DNA of 64,000 bases from assembly GCA_035376985.1 (NCBI GenBank), contig DAOSSA010000002.1:1-64000 (forward strand). Direction: 5' to 3'. This document shows, piece by piece, positions 17,948-25,932 of the stretch (within the stretch, counting starts at the first letter, position 1; the number at the start of each line of letters is the position of its first letter). The DNA comes from Brevifilum sp029548365 (GTDB taxonomy: Bacteria > Chloroflexota > Anaerolineae > Anaerolineales > Anaerolineaceae). The translations under genes were made by a program, and so were the position numbers. The notes beneath the pieces are model-generated. The model made no database searches. It was not told where the DNA came from and saw nothing but the letters and a program-made list of their open reading frames with translations.

Positions 17948-18904
17948 TTGGCTGACTTAAATTTAAACCAATGGCTCAAGCAACAAGAAGATGACGATGC
18001 TTCGATTGCTCAGTGGGCTGAGGCATTTATGTGGGAAAAAAGAGCTGAGAACGTTGCAACTGGAACGATCTATTTTTACAGAAAGAAAATTGACCATTTC
18101 CTTTCCTATTGTAACGATAATGATATTCAAACGATGTATGAAATTACGCCTGTTGTAATACGAAATTATCTTATCGGTTTGGAGGAAAAAGGACACACCT
18201 CTGGTGGGGTTCATTGTTTTTATCGTGTCCTCAGAACCTTTCTGTATTGGTGGGAAAATGAAACTGAACCTAAAGATTGGAAAAACCCGATTCGCAAGGT
18301 TAAAGCACCCAGACTAGCTGTTGAACCCCTTGAGCCTGTACCGCTTGAAGATGTAGATAAACTGATATCCGCTTGTTCTGGGAGAACCTTTTCCCAATTA
18401 CGGGATCGAGCTATCATGTTGTTTCTTTTGGACACAGGGGTTCGTGCCTCAGAACTGTGTGCAATTGATCTTGAAGATGTTGAGATAAAAACAGGTACCG
18501 TGACCATCAAGCGCGGGAAAGGTCGCAAACCCCGAGCAGTGTTTGTTAGCAGAAAAGTTCGGCGAGCGCTAAGAGCTTATGTAAATAAACGCGCATCCCG
18601 CGAGGAGCTTCGTCTTGATGATGCACTGTGGGTTACAAAGGGTGGCAAACGCCTGACGTATTGGGGTTTGAATGAGATTTTAAGGCGTAGAGCAAAAGAT
18701 GCTCGTGTTCAAAAGCCAGGAGCCCATGATTTCAGACGTGCATTTGCAATAAATTTCTTGCGTAACGGCGGAGATATCTACTCACTACAAAACCTGATGG
18801 GGCACGCTGATTTGCAAGTTCTCAGGCGCTACCTTGCCCAAACATACGAAGATTTGCAAACTGCACATAACCGATATAGCCCAGTCGAGAATGCGAAATT
18901 CTAA
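17948..18904 (+). CDS. Tyrosine recombinase (integrase)
   Basis: A 318-aa integrase of the phage/XerC-D type. The N-terminal SAM-like core-binding domain covers about residues 15-110. The catalytic domain shows R166 (TGVRASEL), a Lys in the beta-hairpin (IKRGKGRK, around 188-193), H260-x-x-R263 (HDFR), H286 (LMGHAD) and the nucleophile Y295 (RRYLAQ). I accept the TTG at 17948 as start because GGGAGA precedes it at 9 bp and no ATG serves. It catalyses site-specific integration and excision of the element at tRNA-Lys. It lies 112 bp inside attL and is followed by a strong terminator. No excisionase is recognisable nearby. Confidence 0.93.
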   Translation: MADLNLNQWLKQQEDDDASIAQWAEAFMWEKRAENVATGTIYFYRKKIDHFLSYCNDNDIQTMYEITPVVIRNYLIGLEEKGHTSGGVHCFYRVLRTFLYWWENETEPKDWKNPIRKVKAPRLAVEPLEPVPLEDVDKLISACSGRTFSQLRDRAIMLFLLDTGVRASELCAIDLEDVEIKTGTVTIKRGKGRKPRAVFVSRKVRRALRAYVNKRASREELRLDDALWVTKGGKRLTYWGLNEILRRRAKDARVQKPGAHDFRRAFAINFLRNGGDIYSLQNLMGHADLQVLRRYLAQTYEDLQTAHNRYSPVENAKF

Positions 18905-18960
18905 GAGGGTTTGTTATGGGCAAATCGATCAGGATAAAAGTTTTTCCTCATTTTTATATC

Positions 18961-18991
18961 AATATCGGGAGGCTTTAAGCCTCCCGATATT
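18961..18991 (+). terminator. Rho-independent terminator after the integrase
   Basis: Perfect 13-bp stem (AATATCGGGAGGC / GCCTCCCGATATT) with a 5-nt loop, followed by a short T-rich stretch. It can serve both the integrase and the convergent PD-(D/E)XK gene. Confidence 0.85.
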
Positions 18992-19080
18992 TAACTTTTC
19001 AGCAGGTAATTTTTCTTCGCGCTCTTGTTGATTTAACTCTGTTTTTTCTTATCTCAAAGAGTGGTTTGTTAAGTTCCTGT

Positions 19081-20007
19081 TTATTCAAATTCATTTTTGA
19101 CTTTTGCATTTATAATTTTTAGAAAAACATCACCTTGGATCCAGTTCTTTGGAATTTTTGTACCAACCCCAAAGTCAGAATTATCCCATTTGTACTTCCT
19201 TTTTTTTATTTTTTCCAAAGGACACTTAATTAACTCAGAAATACCTCCGTAAAAACCAATAACAATTAAAGAGCCGTGTGTTATACATTTTTCTTTGATT
19301 GTGTCGAAATCAATATTCCGTTCAATATAATTGACATGTGAAATTGTTTCACGATTATTTTTATCTAAATAAGTAACTGGTTCATCAAATTCACAAAGGT
19401 ATCTTCGAATTAATTTCCACTCTTTGACATGAGGACCTGAGATTTCTTCAGGTAGGTTTTTAAATGTTAATACTTTATCTACATGTAGTTCATTTTCAAC
19501 TTTTTGTTTTATCTTATTTGGTACCAAGTAGATTATTTTTGCGTCCCTACACTTTTTAATCTCATCTTTATAAGGGGCAATTTTCACATCTTCAACATAC
19601 CTATATTGAGTCTTTTTTAATTTTCCTAAGTCATCGAGAAGGAAAGCACCACCCCTTATTGATATCATTTCTTTTCTATGGTGGTATTTTTTGTTTTGTT
19701 CGCTCCATTTATTAATTTTGGAATAAGAAGTCTTTAATTCAACAAAAAGAATTTGTTTACGCGTTTTATTAAACATGAGCCAATCGATATTCGTGGTTCG
19801 ATTGTCAGGAATATTTTTTAAAGGAAATTCTTGGCAAACCAATTTCATTTGTCCAGATAACTCATTGTCATTTTGAAGTGAAGTTGACAAGACCTCCTCA
19901 ATAAAAATTGTAAGTATTGGACCAACAATTCTTTCAACCTGAACATCAGGCAAGACACGCGATTCCATGATTTGTTTCATTAGTTCTTCAAGGAATGAAT
20001 ATTCCAT
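19081..20007 (-). CDS. PD-(D/E)XK nuclease-like protein, function unknown
   Basis: A 308-aa protein I do not recognise as a named family. It contains a convincing PD-(D/E)XK core: D75 in NIDWLMF, then a strand ending in E90-L-K92 (FVELKTS), with a helix before it. This suggests nuclease activity or a nuclease-derived fold, as in restriction endonucleases and homing-type enzymes. GAGG precedes the ATG at 20007. It lies 82 bp downstream of the E1-like gene on the same strand and may be transcribed with the ubiquitin-like cassette, but has no known counterpart in such systems. A role as a restriction enzyme without methylase, or as an effector, is speculative. Confidence 0.6.
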   Translation of the reverse strand: MEYSFLEELMKQIMESRVLPDVQVERIVGPILTIFIEEVLSTSLQNDNELSGQMKLVCQEFPLKNIPDNRTTNIDWLMFNKTRKQILFVELKTSYSKINKWSEQNKKYHHRKEMISIRGGAFLLDDLGKLKKTQYRYVEDVKIAPYKDEIKKCRDAKIIYLVPNKIKQKVENELHVDKVLTFKNLPEEISGPHVKEWKLIRRYLCEFDEPVTYLDKNNRETISHVNYIERNIDFDTIKEKCITHGSLIVIGFYGGISELIKCPLEKIKKRKYKWDNSDFGVGTKIPKNWIQGDVFLKIINAKVKNEFE

Positions 20008-20089
20008 TTGCGCCTCGTAATCTATAGAAACTCACTACCATTATACTGTTTGCGTATGGGGAGTTCGTGGCGACAATTTTGTTTTCAGT

Positions 20090-20758
20090 TCACATAATTA
20101 AAAACCCAAGCACATTATTTACTATATCATGTGAAAGTATCCCAACACCTTGTTGCCCGGTAATGATCCTGCGCACCGCTGCACCAATATGTCCTGCAGC
20201 AATACATCCCGTATAAATAGTTGCTTTACTAGTGCAGGGTTCATCAGGGATGTCACTGTCGTTTTGGCGGAATAACGCCTCCTGATACCATCCTGAACTG
20301 CTAAGGTTGACGATGTACATCTGGAAGTATTCTGCGCCCATACGCGCATCTAGATACCAGGGAGCATAATCCAAACTCGTAACTTCAGTCAATGCAATCT
20401 GCTCCCATATCTCTTTCCTGGAAGCAATCGAGTCGACTGCTGATATATAGACATCAGATCGGGGTAGTGTTCCAGTATTATCTTCAACTCGCAACGAATG
20501 AATGACTGGATTAAGGTTTGAAAATGCCGTAACCGACTGTGCTAGAGCTTTCACCTTTGACTTTCCGACGTCAGAAAGTCGATGAAACTGGGTGGCTAGG
20601 TTCACCTCCTCAACTGTGTCCCCATCAAAGATATGCAGCTCACCAACCCCCATCTTTGCCAGGGTAATGGCGGTGATTGCGCCAATCCCCCCTGCCCCGA
20701 TCAGTGAGATCGAAAAGTTTTTTGCGTAGAAAATACCGATATGGCGAGTATGATCCAT
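20090..20758 (-). CDS. E1-like ThiF-family adenylating enzyme
   Basis: A compact 222-aa ThiF/MoeB/HesA Rossmann protein. The nucleotide-binding loop is GAGGIG (21-26), the ribose/metal Asp lies in FDGD (44-47), and the E1 signature follows (EEVNLATQF 50-58, SDVGKSKV 62-69). A CTSKAT segment (C175) and TGC (C184) offer candidate catalytic cysteines; the zinc CxxC pairs of MoeB are absent. E1 enzymes adenylate the C-terminal glycine of a ubiquitin-like protein and pass it on as a thioester. The start follows GGAGGA. It is encoded 8 bp after the reading frame that trails the JAB gene. One of seven 16-bp palindromes lies inside the gene at 20562-20577. Confidence 0.88.
   Translation of the reverse strand: MDHTRHIGIFYAKNFSISLIGAGGIGAITAITLAKMGVGELHIFDGDTVEEVNLATQFHRLSDVGKSKVKALAQSVTAFSNLNPVIHSLRVEDNTGTLPRSDVYISAVDSIASRKEIWEQIALTEVTSLDYAPWYLDARMGAEYFQMYIVNLSSSGWYQEALFRQNDSDIPDEPCTSKATIYTGCIAAGHIGAAVRRIITGQQGVGILSHDIVNNVLGFLIM
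20562..20577. repeat. 16-bp dispersed palindrome, copy 1
   Basis: TTTCCGACGTCAGAAA inside the E1 gene (encodes SDVGK). One mismatch to the perfect palindrome; flanks extend the pairing by three bases on each side. Confidence 0.9.
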
Positions 20759-20766
20759 ATTCCTCC

Positions 20767-21019
20767 TTATTTTATTGAGAGTTTTTCTTCCAAAGTTAGT
20801 GCACGCAGTTTAAGCGCATCTGTCTTTAATCCTTTGATTGATCCAAGCAGATCCATGGCAATGCCAACCAGGTGCATAGCTTCCACCAAATCAGCTTTAT
20901 TCTCCGCTGTCCCCAAAATTTCAGCTTCGTGCAAACAGGTCAGAGCATCGTTATAAAGGACAGTTTCATCGTTGTATTGGCTCTCCCAAAGTGAATCAAA
21001 ATCTAATCGCTCGGCATTC
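20767..21019 (-). CDS. Open frame behind JAB: candidate frameshifted C-terminal extension
   Basis: Reading from about 21019 down to a TAA at 20767-20769, this frame encodes a helical, protein-like segment of about 84 residues (AERLDFDSLWESQY; ADLVEAMHLVGIAMDLLGSI). It has no ATG, GTG or TTG with a ribosome site at its beginning. It is in the -1 frame relative to the JAB gene, which ends in a few basic residues and a TAG just past an A7 run (T7 on the plus strand at 21020-21026). A single slip there would join the two into one JAB protein of about 300 aa. Explanations are programmed slippage, a fixed indel, a sequencing error in the homopolymer, or a separate gene with an unusual start. Function unknown. 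Confidence 0.55.
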
Positions 21020-21677
21020 TTTTTTTGCCCTTCAAACCAATAATCGATCTTTTCTTTCTTTTTGTTGCTCCTTTTATGGGATGGGTTGAAAACCAGCGGA
21101 AAATCTTTAAGTCCTGAAGACCAAAAGGGCTTGCCGTAACGGCTAACTCCTTTTGCATCTGTTCCAGGCGGTCTTCGTAAGCAGCCTTATAACTTTTTGC
21201 CTGGCTGATGAAGTTTTGGTCATGACAGAAGAGCACAGGAATATGACGGGTCTCAACTGCTCCGTCTTGGTAACGGTCAAAACGCCCTACCCAGGCTCTT
21301 GGTGTGCGCACCATTGAAAGGGACCATTTAACCAACTCGGGTACCCCGCCAAGTGGTGCTTGTGTTGCAGTGTAATTATCCATAGAAGACCAATTATGGG
21401 CACCTGGTTGGTCATTCCCTAGAGGATGAGCGTGCCACCACAACTTCATCTGGGAAGCATCTAAGCGGTCTAATAGCGGCAGGATTCGCTCAGCAGGAAT
21501 TTCTGTAAATGAAGAAGACCCCACATCCAGCAGTACCACATCATAGACTTCGAAGGTGGTCTCACCGTCCTGTTTATTCACATTGACAAAGCCAAATCCA
21601 GAAAGCTCATGATGCCCGACGGCTAATTTAGCTGCTTCCAGCTTTGCAAAAATTTCGCTAACAAGAACTATTTTCAT
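21003..21677 (-). CDS. JAB/JAMM (MPN) metallopeptidase, candidate deconjugase
   Basis: A 224-aa protein with a complete JAMM zinc site: E24 (HHELSGFG), H82-A-H84-P (WWHAHP), then S97-x-x-D100 (WSSMD). In ubiquitin-like systems such enzymes cut the isopeptide bond or trim the modifier's C-terminus. Here the modifier already ends in Gly-Gly, so deconjugation is the more likely job. The start overlaps the stop of the E2-like gene by 4 bp (ATGA), indicating coupled translation. The last residues are strongly basic and follow an A7 run where a -1 slip would extend the protein by about 80 residues (see the next reading frame). Confidence 0.88.
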   Translation of the reverse strand: MKIVLVSEIFAKLEAAKLAVGHHELSGFGFVNVNKQDGETTFEVYDVVLLDVGSSSFTEIPAERILPLLDRLDASQMKLWWHAHPLGNDQPGAHNWSSMDNYTATQAPLGGVPELVKWSLSMVRTPRAWVGRFDRYQDGAVETRHIPVLFCHDQNFISQAKSYKAAYEDRLEQMQKELAVTASPFGLQDLKIFRWFSTHPIKGATKRKKRSIIGLKGKKRMPSD

Positions 21678-22339
21678 GAAAAGATCCTTTCATAATGGGG
21701 TAATTCACGGATATAAAGCAGGGGTGAATTTGGATTGTGGATAGTGAGAAACAGGTAAAGCATGCGAAAAAGCTCGACTAAATCGCCATCAGCAATAACC
21801 TCCGGAATTACTGAACCAAATGAGCCCCAGCAAGTCTGAGGTTCGTAAGAAAGCGGATTGGACATCTCCGAGACCCCATTTTTAAAAAGCGCTTTGTGAT
21901 GCATATGTCGGAAATGGCACGCCCAATTATCATATAAATGGTCAGGATCAACGGTTGGTTGGCGTAATGGGATAAAGTGAAATTGACTGATATTCCCGCG
22001 TAGCAACCCATCGAAATTTAGATAGATGGCATATGGTCCTATGGCATACTTTTCTGGGTGGTTTTTTCGGTCGGGGTAGTCAATCACCAATGGGTGCGTT
22101 TCTGCCTTGAGATAAACGTTATCTTTATTTTTGATCGCTGAAAAGTATCTGTACTCCAATCGCTTGAGGCGTGTAATGAATTTCTCAAATCCTGTTTGAC
22201 TTTGCTGGTATACAAGGATCTCAAATGCTTTTGCAGATCTGGGTGGGAAATATGAGAGCTTGCGCTCAAAAAAACGCTTAACTTGCAGGGTAAATCCGGG
22301 GTCGATCTCAACTTGCTGGATGGTTTTCAATCGGATCAT
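21674..22339 (-). CDS. E2-like conjugating enzyme candidate
   Basis: A 221-aa protein with no obvious enzyme motif except an E2-like layout: strands YAIYLNFDG (103-111) and FHFIPLRQPTV (120-130), then PQTCWGSFG with C170 as the likely thioester cysteine, followed by helices. The T-C-W-G placement resembles the prokaryotic E2 families seen in PRTRC and related ubiquitin-like operons. The gene has an AAAGGAG site 4-5 bp before the ATG at 22339 and overlaps the JAB gene by 4 bp. It is separated from the upstream Ubl gene by a terminator and about 510 bp. The E2 assignment rests on context plus pattern and needs a profile or structure comparison. Confidence 0.65.
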   Translation of the reverse strand: MIRLKTIQQVEIDPGFTLQVKRFFERKLSYFPPRSAKAFEILVYQQSQTGFEKFITRLKRLEYRYFSAIKNKDNVYLKAETHPLVIDYPDRKNHPEKYAIGPYAIYLNFDGLLRGNISQFHFIPLRQPTVDPDHLYDNWACHFRHMHHKALFKNGVSEMSNPLSYEPQTCWGSFGSVIPEVIADGDLVELFRMLYLFLTIHNPNSPLLYIRELPHYERIFS

Positions 22340-22819
22340 GGTGCTCCTTTCGTTTAAAATATGTCATCGGTATCCTTTAAACTTTGTCGATGTATTAGCG
22401 GTAGATGAGCTTATTCACCGCATATGAATTCTGTAGTTGACTTGCCTGATTTTGGGATGAGTTTAAACAGCATCGATCATGGAGTTGCTATCCAAGAAAT
22501 CTTTTTTGCCTTTGGGGAAATAGATGCCTTGTGGTCGATGATGTTATTTATGGTTCGCAGATCTTTCGAAGGGAATAAATTAAAAATTTCAAAGTTCTTT
22601 GTTAATTAAATGTAAACCGTAACGGAAATGATCAATAATCCCAGGTATTCCAAATGGGTTTCGAGACATCGAGAGCGGTTGAAAAGATCATACTAAATCT
22701 ATATGAGCTGGGTTTTATTCATATGTTGTTTCCCGCAATTTTATTAACCATTGATTCAAAAACGGTACTTATTGCTTTGAAAAACAGTATTTAATAAGCA
22801 TAATTATTCACCAAACAAA
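22340..22819. other. AT-rich gap between Ubl and E2-like genes
   Basis: Probably holds the promoter of the E2-JAB-E1 operon. A plus-strand frame of 61 codons (22424-22609) has no ribosome site and no protein character that I trust. A CCGTAACGG motif related to the TGCCGTAAC family lies near 22617. Confidence 0.4.
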
Positions 22820-22845
22820 AGGGGAGCGCCTTATGGCGCTCCCCT
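22820..22845 (-). terminator. Rho-independent terminator of the Ubl gene
   Basis: Perfect 11-bp stem (AGGGGAGCGCC / GGCGCTCCCCT) with TTAT loop, 7 bp after the Ubl stop and followed by TTTTG on the minus strand. It separates the Ubl transcript from the E2-JAB-E1 genes, so modifier and enzymes can be expressed at different levels. Confidence 0.85.
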
Positions 22846-22852
22846 AAAAGCT

Positions 22853-23155
22853 TTAACCTCCTTTTACATTGCCGATAGCTGAAATCACAGATCCAACAGG
22901 GACAACAGTGCTATCTTCAATCACGGCAGCGTTCATGAAGAATTGGACTGCGCCGAAAGTCAAGCCGCTGAGCGCCTTAACTTCTGACAAAGTCATAGGT
23001 TCAGTCGCGGGGATGTAGCGTGTCTCACCACCACTGGTGCGGAGAGTGATCACCTGAGTAGGATCCACAGCGGGTTCCAGCAGTCCTCCTGGTACCAATT
23101 CATCTGGAAATTCAGGTTCAAACTCATTGGGAAGATCATTTAAATTTTCAGTCAT
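22853..23155 (-). CDS. Ubiquitin-like modifier with C-terminal Gly-Gly
   Basis: A 100-aa protein started at the ATG at 23155 (AGAAAGGA upstream). Residues 1-33 are acidic and disordered-looking. Residues 34-100 show a beta-grasp pattern: strand VITLRTSG, strand TRYIPA, helix TLSEVKALSG (55-64), strand VQFFMNAAVIEDST, turn VPVGS, then strand ISAIGNVKGG ending exactly in Gly99-Gly100. An exposed terminal GG is the hallmark of ubiquitin, ThiS, MoaD and bacterial Ubl modifiers that are adenylated by an E1. E2-like, JAB and ThiF genes lie just downstream on the same strand. A strong terminator follows, and a small hairpin sits 47 bp upstream of the start. Its targets are unknown. A sulphur-carrier role (ThiS/MoaD) is less likely given E2 and JAB neighbours. 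Confidence 0.82.
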   Translation of the reverse strand: MTENLNDLPNEFEPEFPDELVPGGLLEPAVDPTQVITLRTSGGETRYIPATEPMTLSEVKALSGLTFGAVQFFMNAAVIEDSTVVPVGSVISAIGNVKGG

Positions 23156-23201
23156 AGGTTTTCCTTTCTCTAGTTGGGTAAATTTAGAAACAAAAAAAGG
23201 A

Positions 23202-23213
23202 TGCCGCAAGGCA
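23202..23213 (-). promoter_or_regulatory. Leader hairpin TGCC-loop-GGCA upstream of Ubl
   Basis: TGCCGCAAGGCA on the plus strand, which is TGCC-TTGC-GGCA in the transcript, 47 bp upstream of the Ubl start. The same small hairpin precedes three other core genes of the element at 48-61 bp. Confidence 0.5.
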
Positions 23214-23342
23214 CCCTAGCTTAAGAGCCTGAATAGCGCTCACAAGTTATCCTAAATCTTGTGCCGTAACCAAAGAAAGCGATGCTTTAAAAAATTAAGC
23301 TAATTGATTGAAAATCACCTTCCAATTGAATATCATAATGAT

Positions 23343-23519
23343 TTATTCTTCCCAGCGCCCTGTTACGGAAAAGCGGGTATAGACCATCTGGTTATACGCG
23401 GTCATCGCCAACGATATCAAAGAACAAGCAGCCGAATAGAGCATCCTCATCCCAGGTAAGCCCCCCGAATTGTCCATTGCTTCATTTAGCCATTTAATGA
23501 TTTGTTCATCTCTAAACAT
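23343..23519 (-). CDS. Small hypothetical protein (58 aa)
   Basis: ATG at 23519 preceded by AAGGAG at 5-6 bp, stop TAA at 23343-23345. The product begins MFRDEQIIKWLNEAMDN and continues with a mildly hydrophobic helix (LYSAACSLISLAMTAYNQM) and a short basic end. I do not recognise it. The good ribosome site and position between same-strand genes support a real gene. It may be membrane-associated, but the hydrophobic stretch contains polar residues. It is about 190 bp upstream of the Ubl gene in the same direction. Confidence 0.6.
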   Translation of the reverse strand: MFRDEQIIKWLNEAMDNSGGLPGMRMLYSAACSLISLAMTAYNQMVYTRFSVTGRWEE

Positions 23520-23561
23520 CGTTTCTCCTTGATTTGTTTATTTATTTTTAAAAACCGCTGG

Positions 23562-23816
23562 CTATCGATACCAATCTGCCCGAATACTGGTGATTGTATC
23601 ACGGTAGCTTTTTTCTTCTCCCTCCCACCAACGTTTTTCTTCGATGCAAGCAGGACAAAGCAGGGAATGTTTTGAAACAGCTCGAACACAAACCTGGCAT
23701 TTTCCCGCAGGATTATAATATTTGGCTTTTCTTGCCAACCAATGCTGATGGTGTTTCTTGGTTGGGTTCTGGTGGTCAATGTTCCAGTTTGTGAATTTGC
23801 GATAATATTCCATCAT
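23562..23816 (-). CDS. Small putative zinc-binding protein
   Basis: An 84-aa basic and aromatic protein with two CxxC pairs (KCQVC near residue 40 and CPAC near 56), suggesting one structural zinc site of zinc-ribbon or finger type. The start has AAAGGAG 3-4 bp before the first of two adjacent ATGs (23816); the second ATG (23813) is an equal candidate. It could bind nucleic acid or act as a small regulator of the element. No named family is recognised. It is co-directional with the 518-aa gene upstream, from which it is separated by a terminator, and with the 58-aa gene downstream. Confidence 0.65.
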   Translation of the reverse strand: MMEYYRKFTNWNIDHQNPTKKHHQHWLARKAKYYNPAGKCQVCVRAVSKHSLLCPACIEEKRWWEGEEKSYRDTITSIRADWYR

Positions 23817-23961
23817 AATCTCCTTTCAAATTAGGAATGGCTGCTGGGTTATTATTCTTGGGGTAATTAGCTCTCTTATCTCCTCACATTCCTTTTACAC
23901 GACTGGAGAAATAAAAAGCACTTCAAATTCCCAAGAGCTTAAGAACGCAATGGTTCAAAAA

Positions 23962-23983
23962 AGCCTGGGACAACTCCCAGGCT
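23962..23983 (-). terminator. Rho-independent terminator after the 518-aa gene
   Basis: Stem AGCCTGGG / CCCAGGCT with a 6-nt loop, immediately past the stop codon, followed by a T-run on the minus strand. Confidence 0.8.
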
Positions 23984-23988
23984 CATGG

Positions 23989-25545
23989 CTATTCTTTCAC
24001 ACCCTCAATAACGGGTGCACTCAAGTGCAGAGATTTTAGAAAAGCAAATAATTGCACTTTCAAAGGCATTGGGGCGTCCTTGGGAACATATAACTCTTTC
24101 TGTACAGCTTTAATGGCAGCGATTTTGCCATTGATATGGCGCTTAGTCTGGTAATTTGATTGGGCGGTCAGCACAGTGATCTTGTCAGTGTATACATTGA
24201 TAATGCGATCACGCGGACGCCTCAAATCACCGCCAGCATAAGCTGCCTCGTAATACTCGCGCATCGCCTGTGCATGAGATTGCCCGTGATGGCGCGCCAA
24301 TCGGTAGGCATATGCCCCCAGCGGGGATTGTGCCATTTTGTATCCATGATATGCCCTTTTGTATGCATCTTTTATACTGGCTCCCTGCAGGATGTTTTCA
24401 ATCACGATTCGGTTAAAGATGGAGGAGTATTCGATCTGCGTATCATCATACGGTATTTGCAGGAACCCCTCCTCTTTTTCAAGCCGTTCGGCATATTCGT
24501 ATTCATCCGCTTCTACCCATCCTGGCGGGTCTTGCAAAGCATAAGCCTGGTCTAACACATCATCGGCAAAGTTTTGGGCAAACTCATGCAATGTGTCCCC
24601 TCCACTTGGTTGATGGATTTCTCGAGATAAAAAATCGATATACACACCGTCTAAAAGCAAAAGCAAGACATCCTGTTTCGGGATACCCTCTTCAAGCAAT
24701 TTTTCCAATTTTTCACGGATCACTGTCAGCCCAGTGCCTAAGCGGGTTTTGAGGATTTGCTCAAGACATGATTCATCTAGATACCTGGGTTTACGAGGCA
24801 ACCCAAGCCGCTTCCAGTCACGGCGTAGACGATAATTTTGTTTGCGGAAGGACGCCGCTGTACGCCTGACCTGCTCGATCATCTTTCCGACGTCAGAAAA
24901 TCTCAAGTTGAGGTATTCTACTGGCTTGAGTTCCTGTTGCTCTTCTTGTTGAAGTGGAATCGAAGTCACTTCTCGTAATTCATAAAAATAATTTTCTTCA
25001 GGATCATCCAAGTAGTGCGAGTAATTACCCTCTCCGGGGACATTGACCTGGATAAATTCATTATCTGGTTCATCTTCAATTCCTGTATAACCATCAAGAT
25101 CAAAGTTCCTTGGTTCACCGGGTTGGGTTTGTGCTAGATAAAGCTCATTTTTTGCCTCTTGTGCCAAGTAAGCAAAATCAAAACGATCACCAGGATGGTT
25201 ACGCCAATAGTCTGCAATCGCAGTGAGACGATCACGGTTTTCTATGTAGATGTGCACCCACTGTTTGTAACCTTGGGAATCGCCAATCCAAGACCAAACC
25301 TGCTGCAGGTAGTCACCGTCTTGCAAAATTTTGAGCAACGCTTGTGATTCTTCATCTAGGCAACCTATTAAAACCGGTTCATAGCGTTCCAGAAGCTGTT
25401 TAAAGGTCAGGAATCCGGTGCTCATTACACACTTGATTACCTCAAGCGGGACCTTTTCAGGAGCAAATAGCTCTTTTAAAACCGCTTGTTGCTCATCATA
25501 ATCGACGAGTTCGCCAGGCAGATCAACCTGTTCAACATATTCCAT
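23989..25545 (-). CDS. Hypothetical 518-aa element core protein
   Basis: I do not recognise this protein. The start at 25545 (MEYVEQVDLPGE) follows AAAGGAG; an upstream TTG is less likely. It is soluble and acidic in the first half, with a basic helical segment near residues 225-265 (RRTAASFRKQNYRLRRDW) and a C-terminal third rich in Tyr/Arg/Ala helices (AYKRAYHGYKMAQSPLGAYA). The basic patch could contact nucleic acid. Its start overlaps the DUF4326 gene by 14 bp, and a terminator follows. Its size and central place among SSB, Ubl and small genes suggest a conserved core function of the element. One of the seven palindromes lies inside it (24884-24899). Confidence 0.65.
   Translation of the reverse strand: MEYVEQVDLPGELVDYDEQQAVLKELFAPEKVPLEVIKCVMSTGFLTFKQLLERYEPVLIGCLDEESQALLKILQDGDYLQQVWSWIGDSQGYKQWVHIYIENRDRLTAIADYWRNHPGDRFDFAYLAQEAKNELYLAQTQPGEPRNFDLDGYTGIEDEPDNEFIQVNVPGEGNYSHYLDDPEENYFYELREVTSIPLQQEEQQELKPVEYLNLRFSDVGKMIEQVRRTAASFRKQNYRLRRDWKRLGLPRKPRYLDESCLEQILKTRLGTGLTVIREKLEKLLEEGIPKQDVLLLLLDGVYIDFLSREIHQPSGGDTLHEFAQNFADDVLDQAYALQDPPGWVEADEYEYAERLEKEEGFLQIPYDDTQIEYSSIFNRIVIENILQGASIKDAYKRAYHGYKMAQSPLGAYAYRLARHHGQSHAQAMREYYEAAYAGGDLRRPRDRIINVYTDKITVLTAQSNYQTKRHINGKIAAIKAVQKELYVPKDAPMPLKVQLFAFLKSLHLSAPVIEGVKE
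24884..24899. repeat. 16-bp dispersed palindrome, copy 2
   Basis: TTTCCGACGTCAGAAA inside the 518-aa gene; it also encodes SDVGK on the minus strand. Confidence 0.9.
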
Positions 25546-25897
25546 GATCAGCTCCTTTCTCAATTTGCTTGATTGGCGTGTTGGTCAAAGGACAGCCTGC
25601 TGAAAACCATTGATTGATCACATCCAAATGGCAAGCCAGCGGTGAACAAAAACAGGCAACCTTTTTACCATCAAGCGCCAGAACCCCGCGCAAGAAGTCT
25701 TGATCGCTATTAATACGCTTCCAGAAATAAGTTTTATATTGCTGAATGCAACGATTTCGATCACCGTCCCTACCTATTTGAAATGGATTGCCCAGCCAAC
25801 CAAATGCACCCACAGGCAAAGAGCGTGGATCTTGTGTACTTCTGCCGCCGTATTCATCGAAATTCTTGCAATTTTTATAGTTAATAATCTCAATCAT
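25532..25897 (-). CDS. DUF4326-domain protein
   Basis: A 121-aa protein with the DUF4326 hallmarks: W-L-G-N-P-F (WLGNPFQIG), a DR-x-x-x-I-x-x-Y segment (DRNRCIQQYKTYF) and the closing CFCSPLACHLDVI motif, whose Cys/His residues may bind a metal. The domain is common in phages and mobile elements and its biochemical function is not established. I start it at 25897 because GAGG sits 6 bp upstream. The end overlaps the start of the 518-aa gene by 14 bp. A terminator separates it from SSB upstream. Confidence 0.8.
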   Translation of the reverse strand: MIEIINYKNCKNFDEYGGRSTQDPRSLPVGAFGWLGNPFQIGRDGDRNRCIQQYKTYFWKRINSDQDFLRGVLALDGKKVACFCSPLACHLDVINQWFSAGCPLTNTPIKQIEKGADHGIC

Positions 25898-25932
25898 AAG
25901 AAACCTCATCTATAATTATTTAAGTGTATAAA

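Noticed and set aside
22424..22609. 61-codon plus-strand frame between Ubl and E2-like genes
   Set aside because: No ribosome site, antisense to the operon direction, and no protein character.
20090..23155. Calling the cassette outright PRTRC or Bil
   Set aside because: No ParB, actin-like or other PRTRC-specific gene is visible and the proteins cannot be profiled here; the likeness is kept as an analogy.
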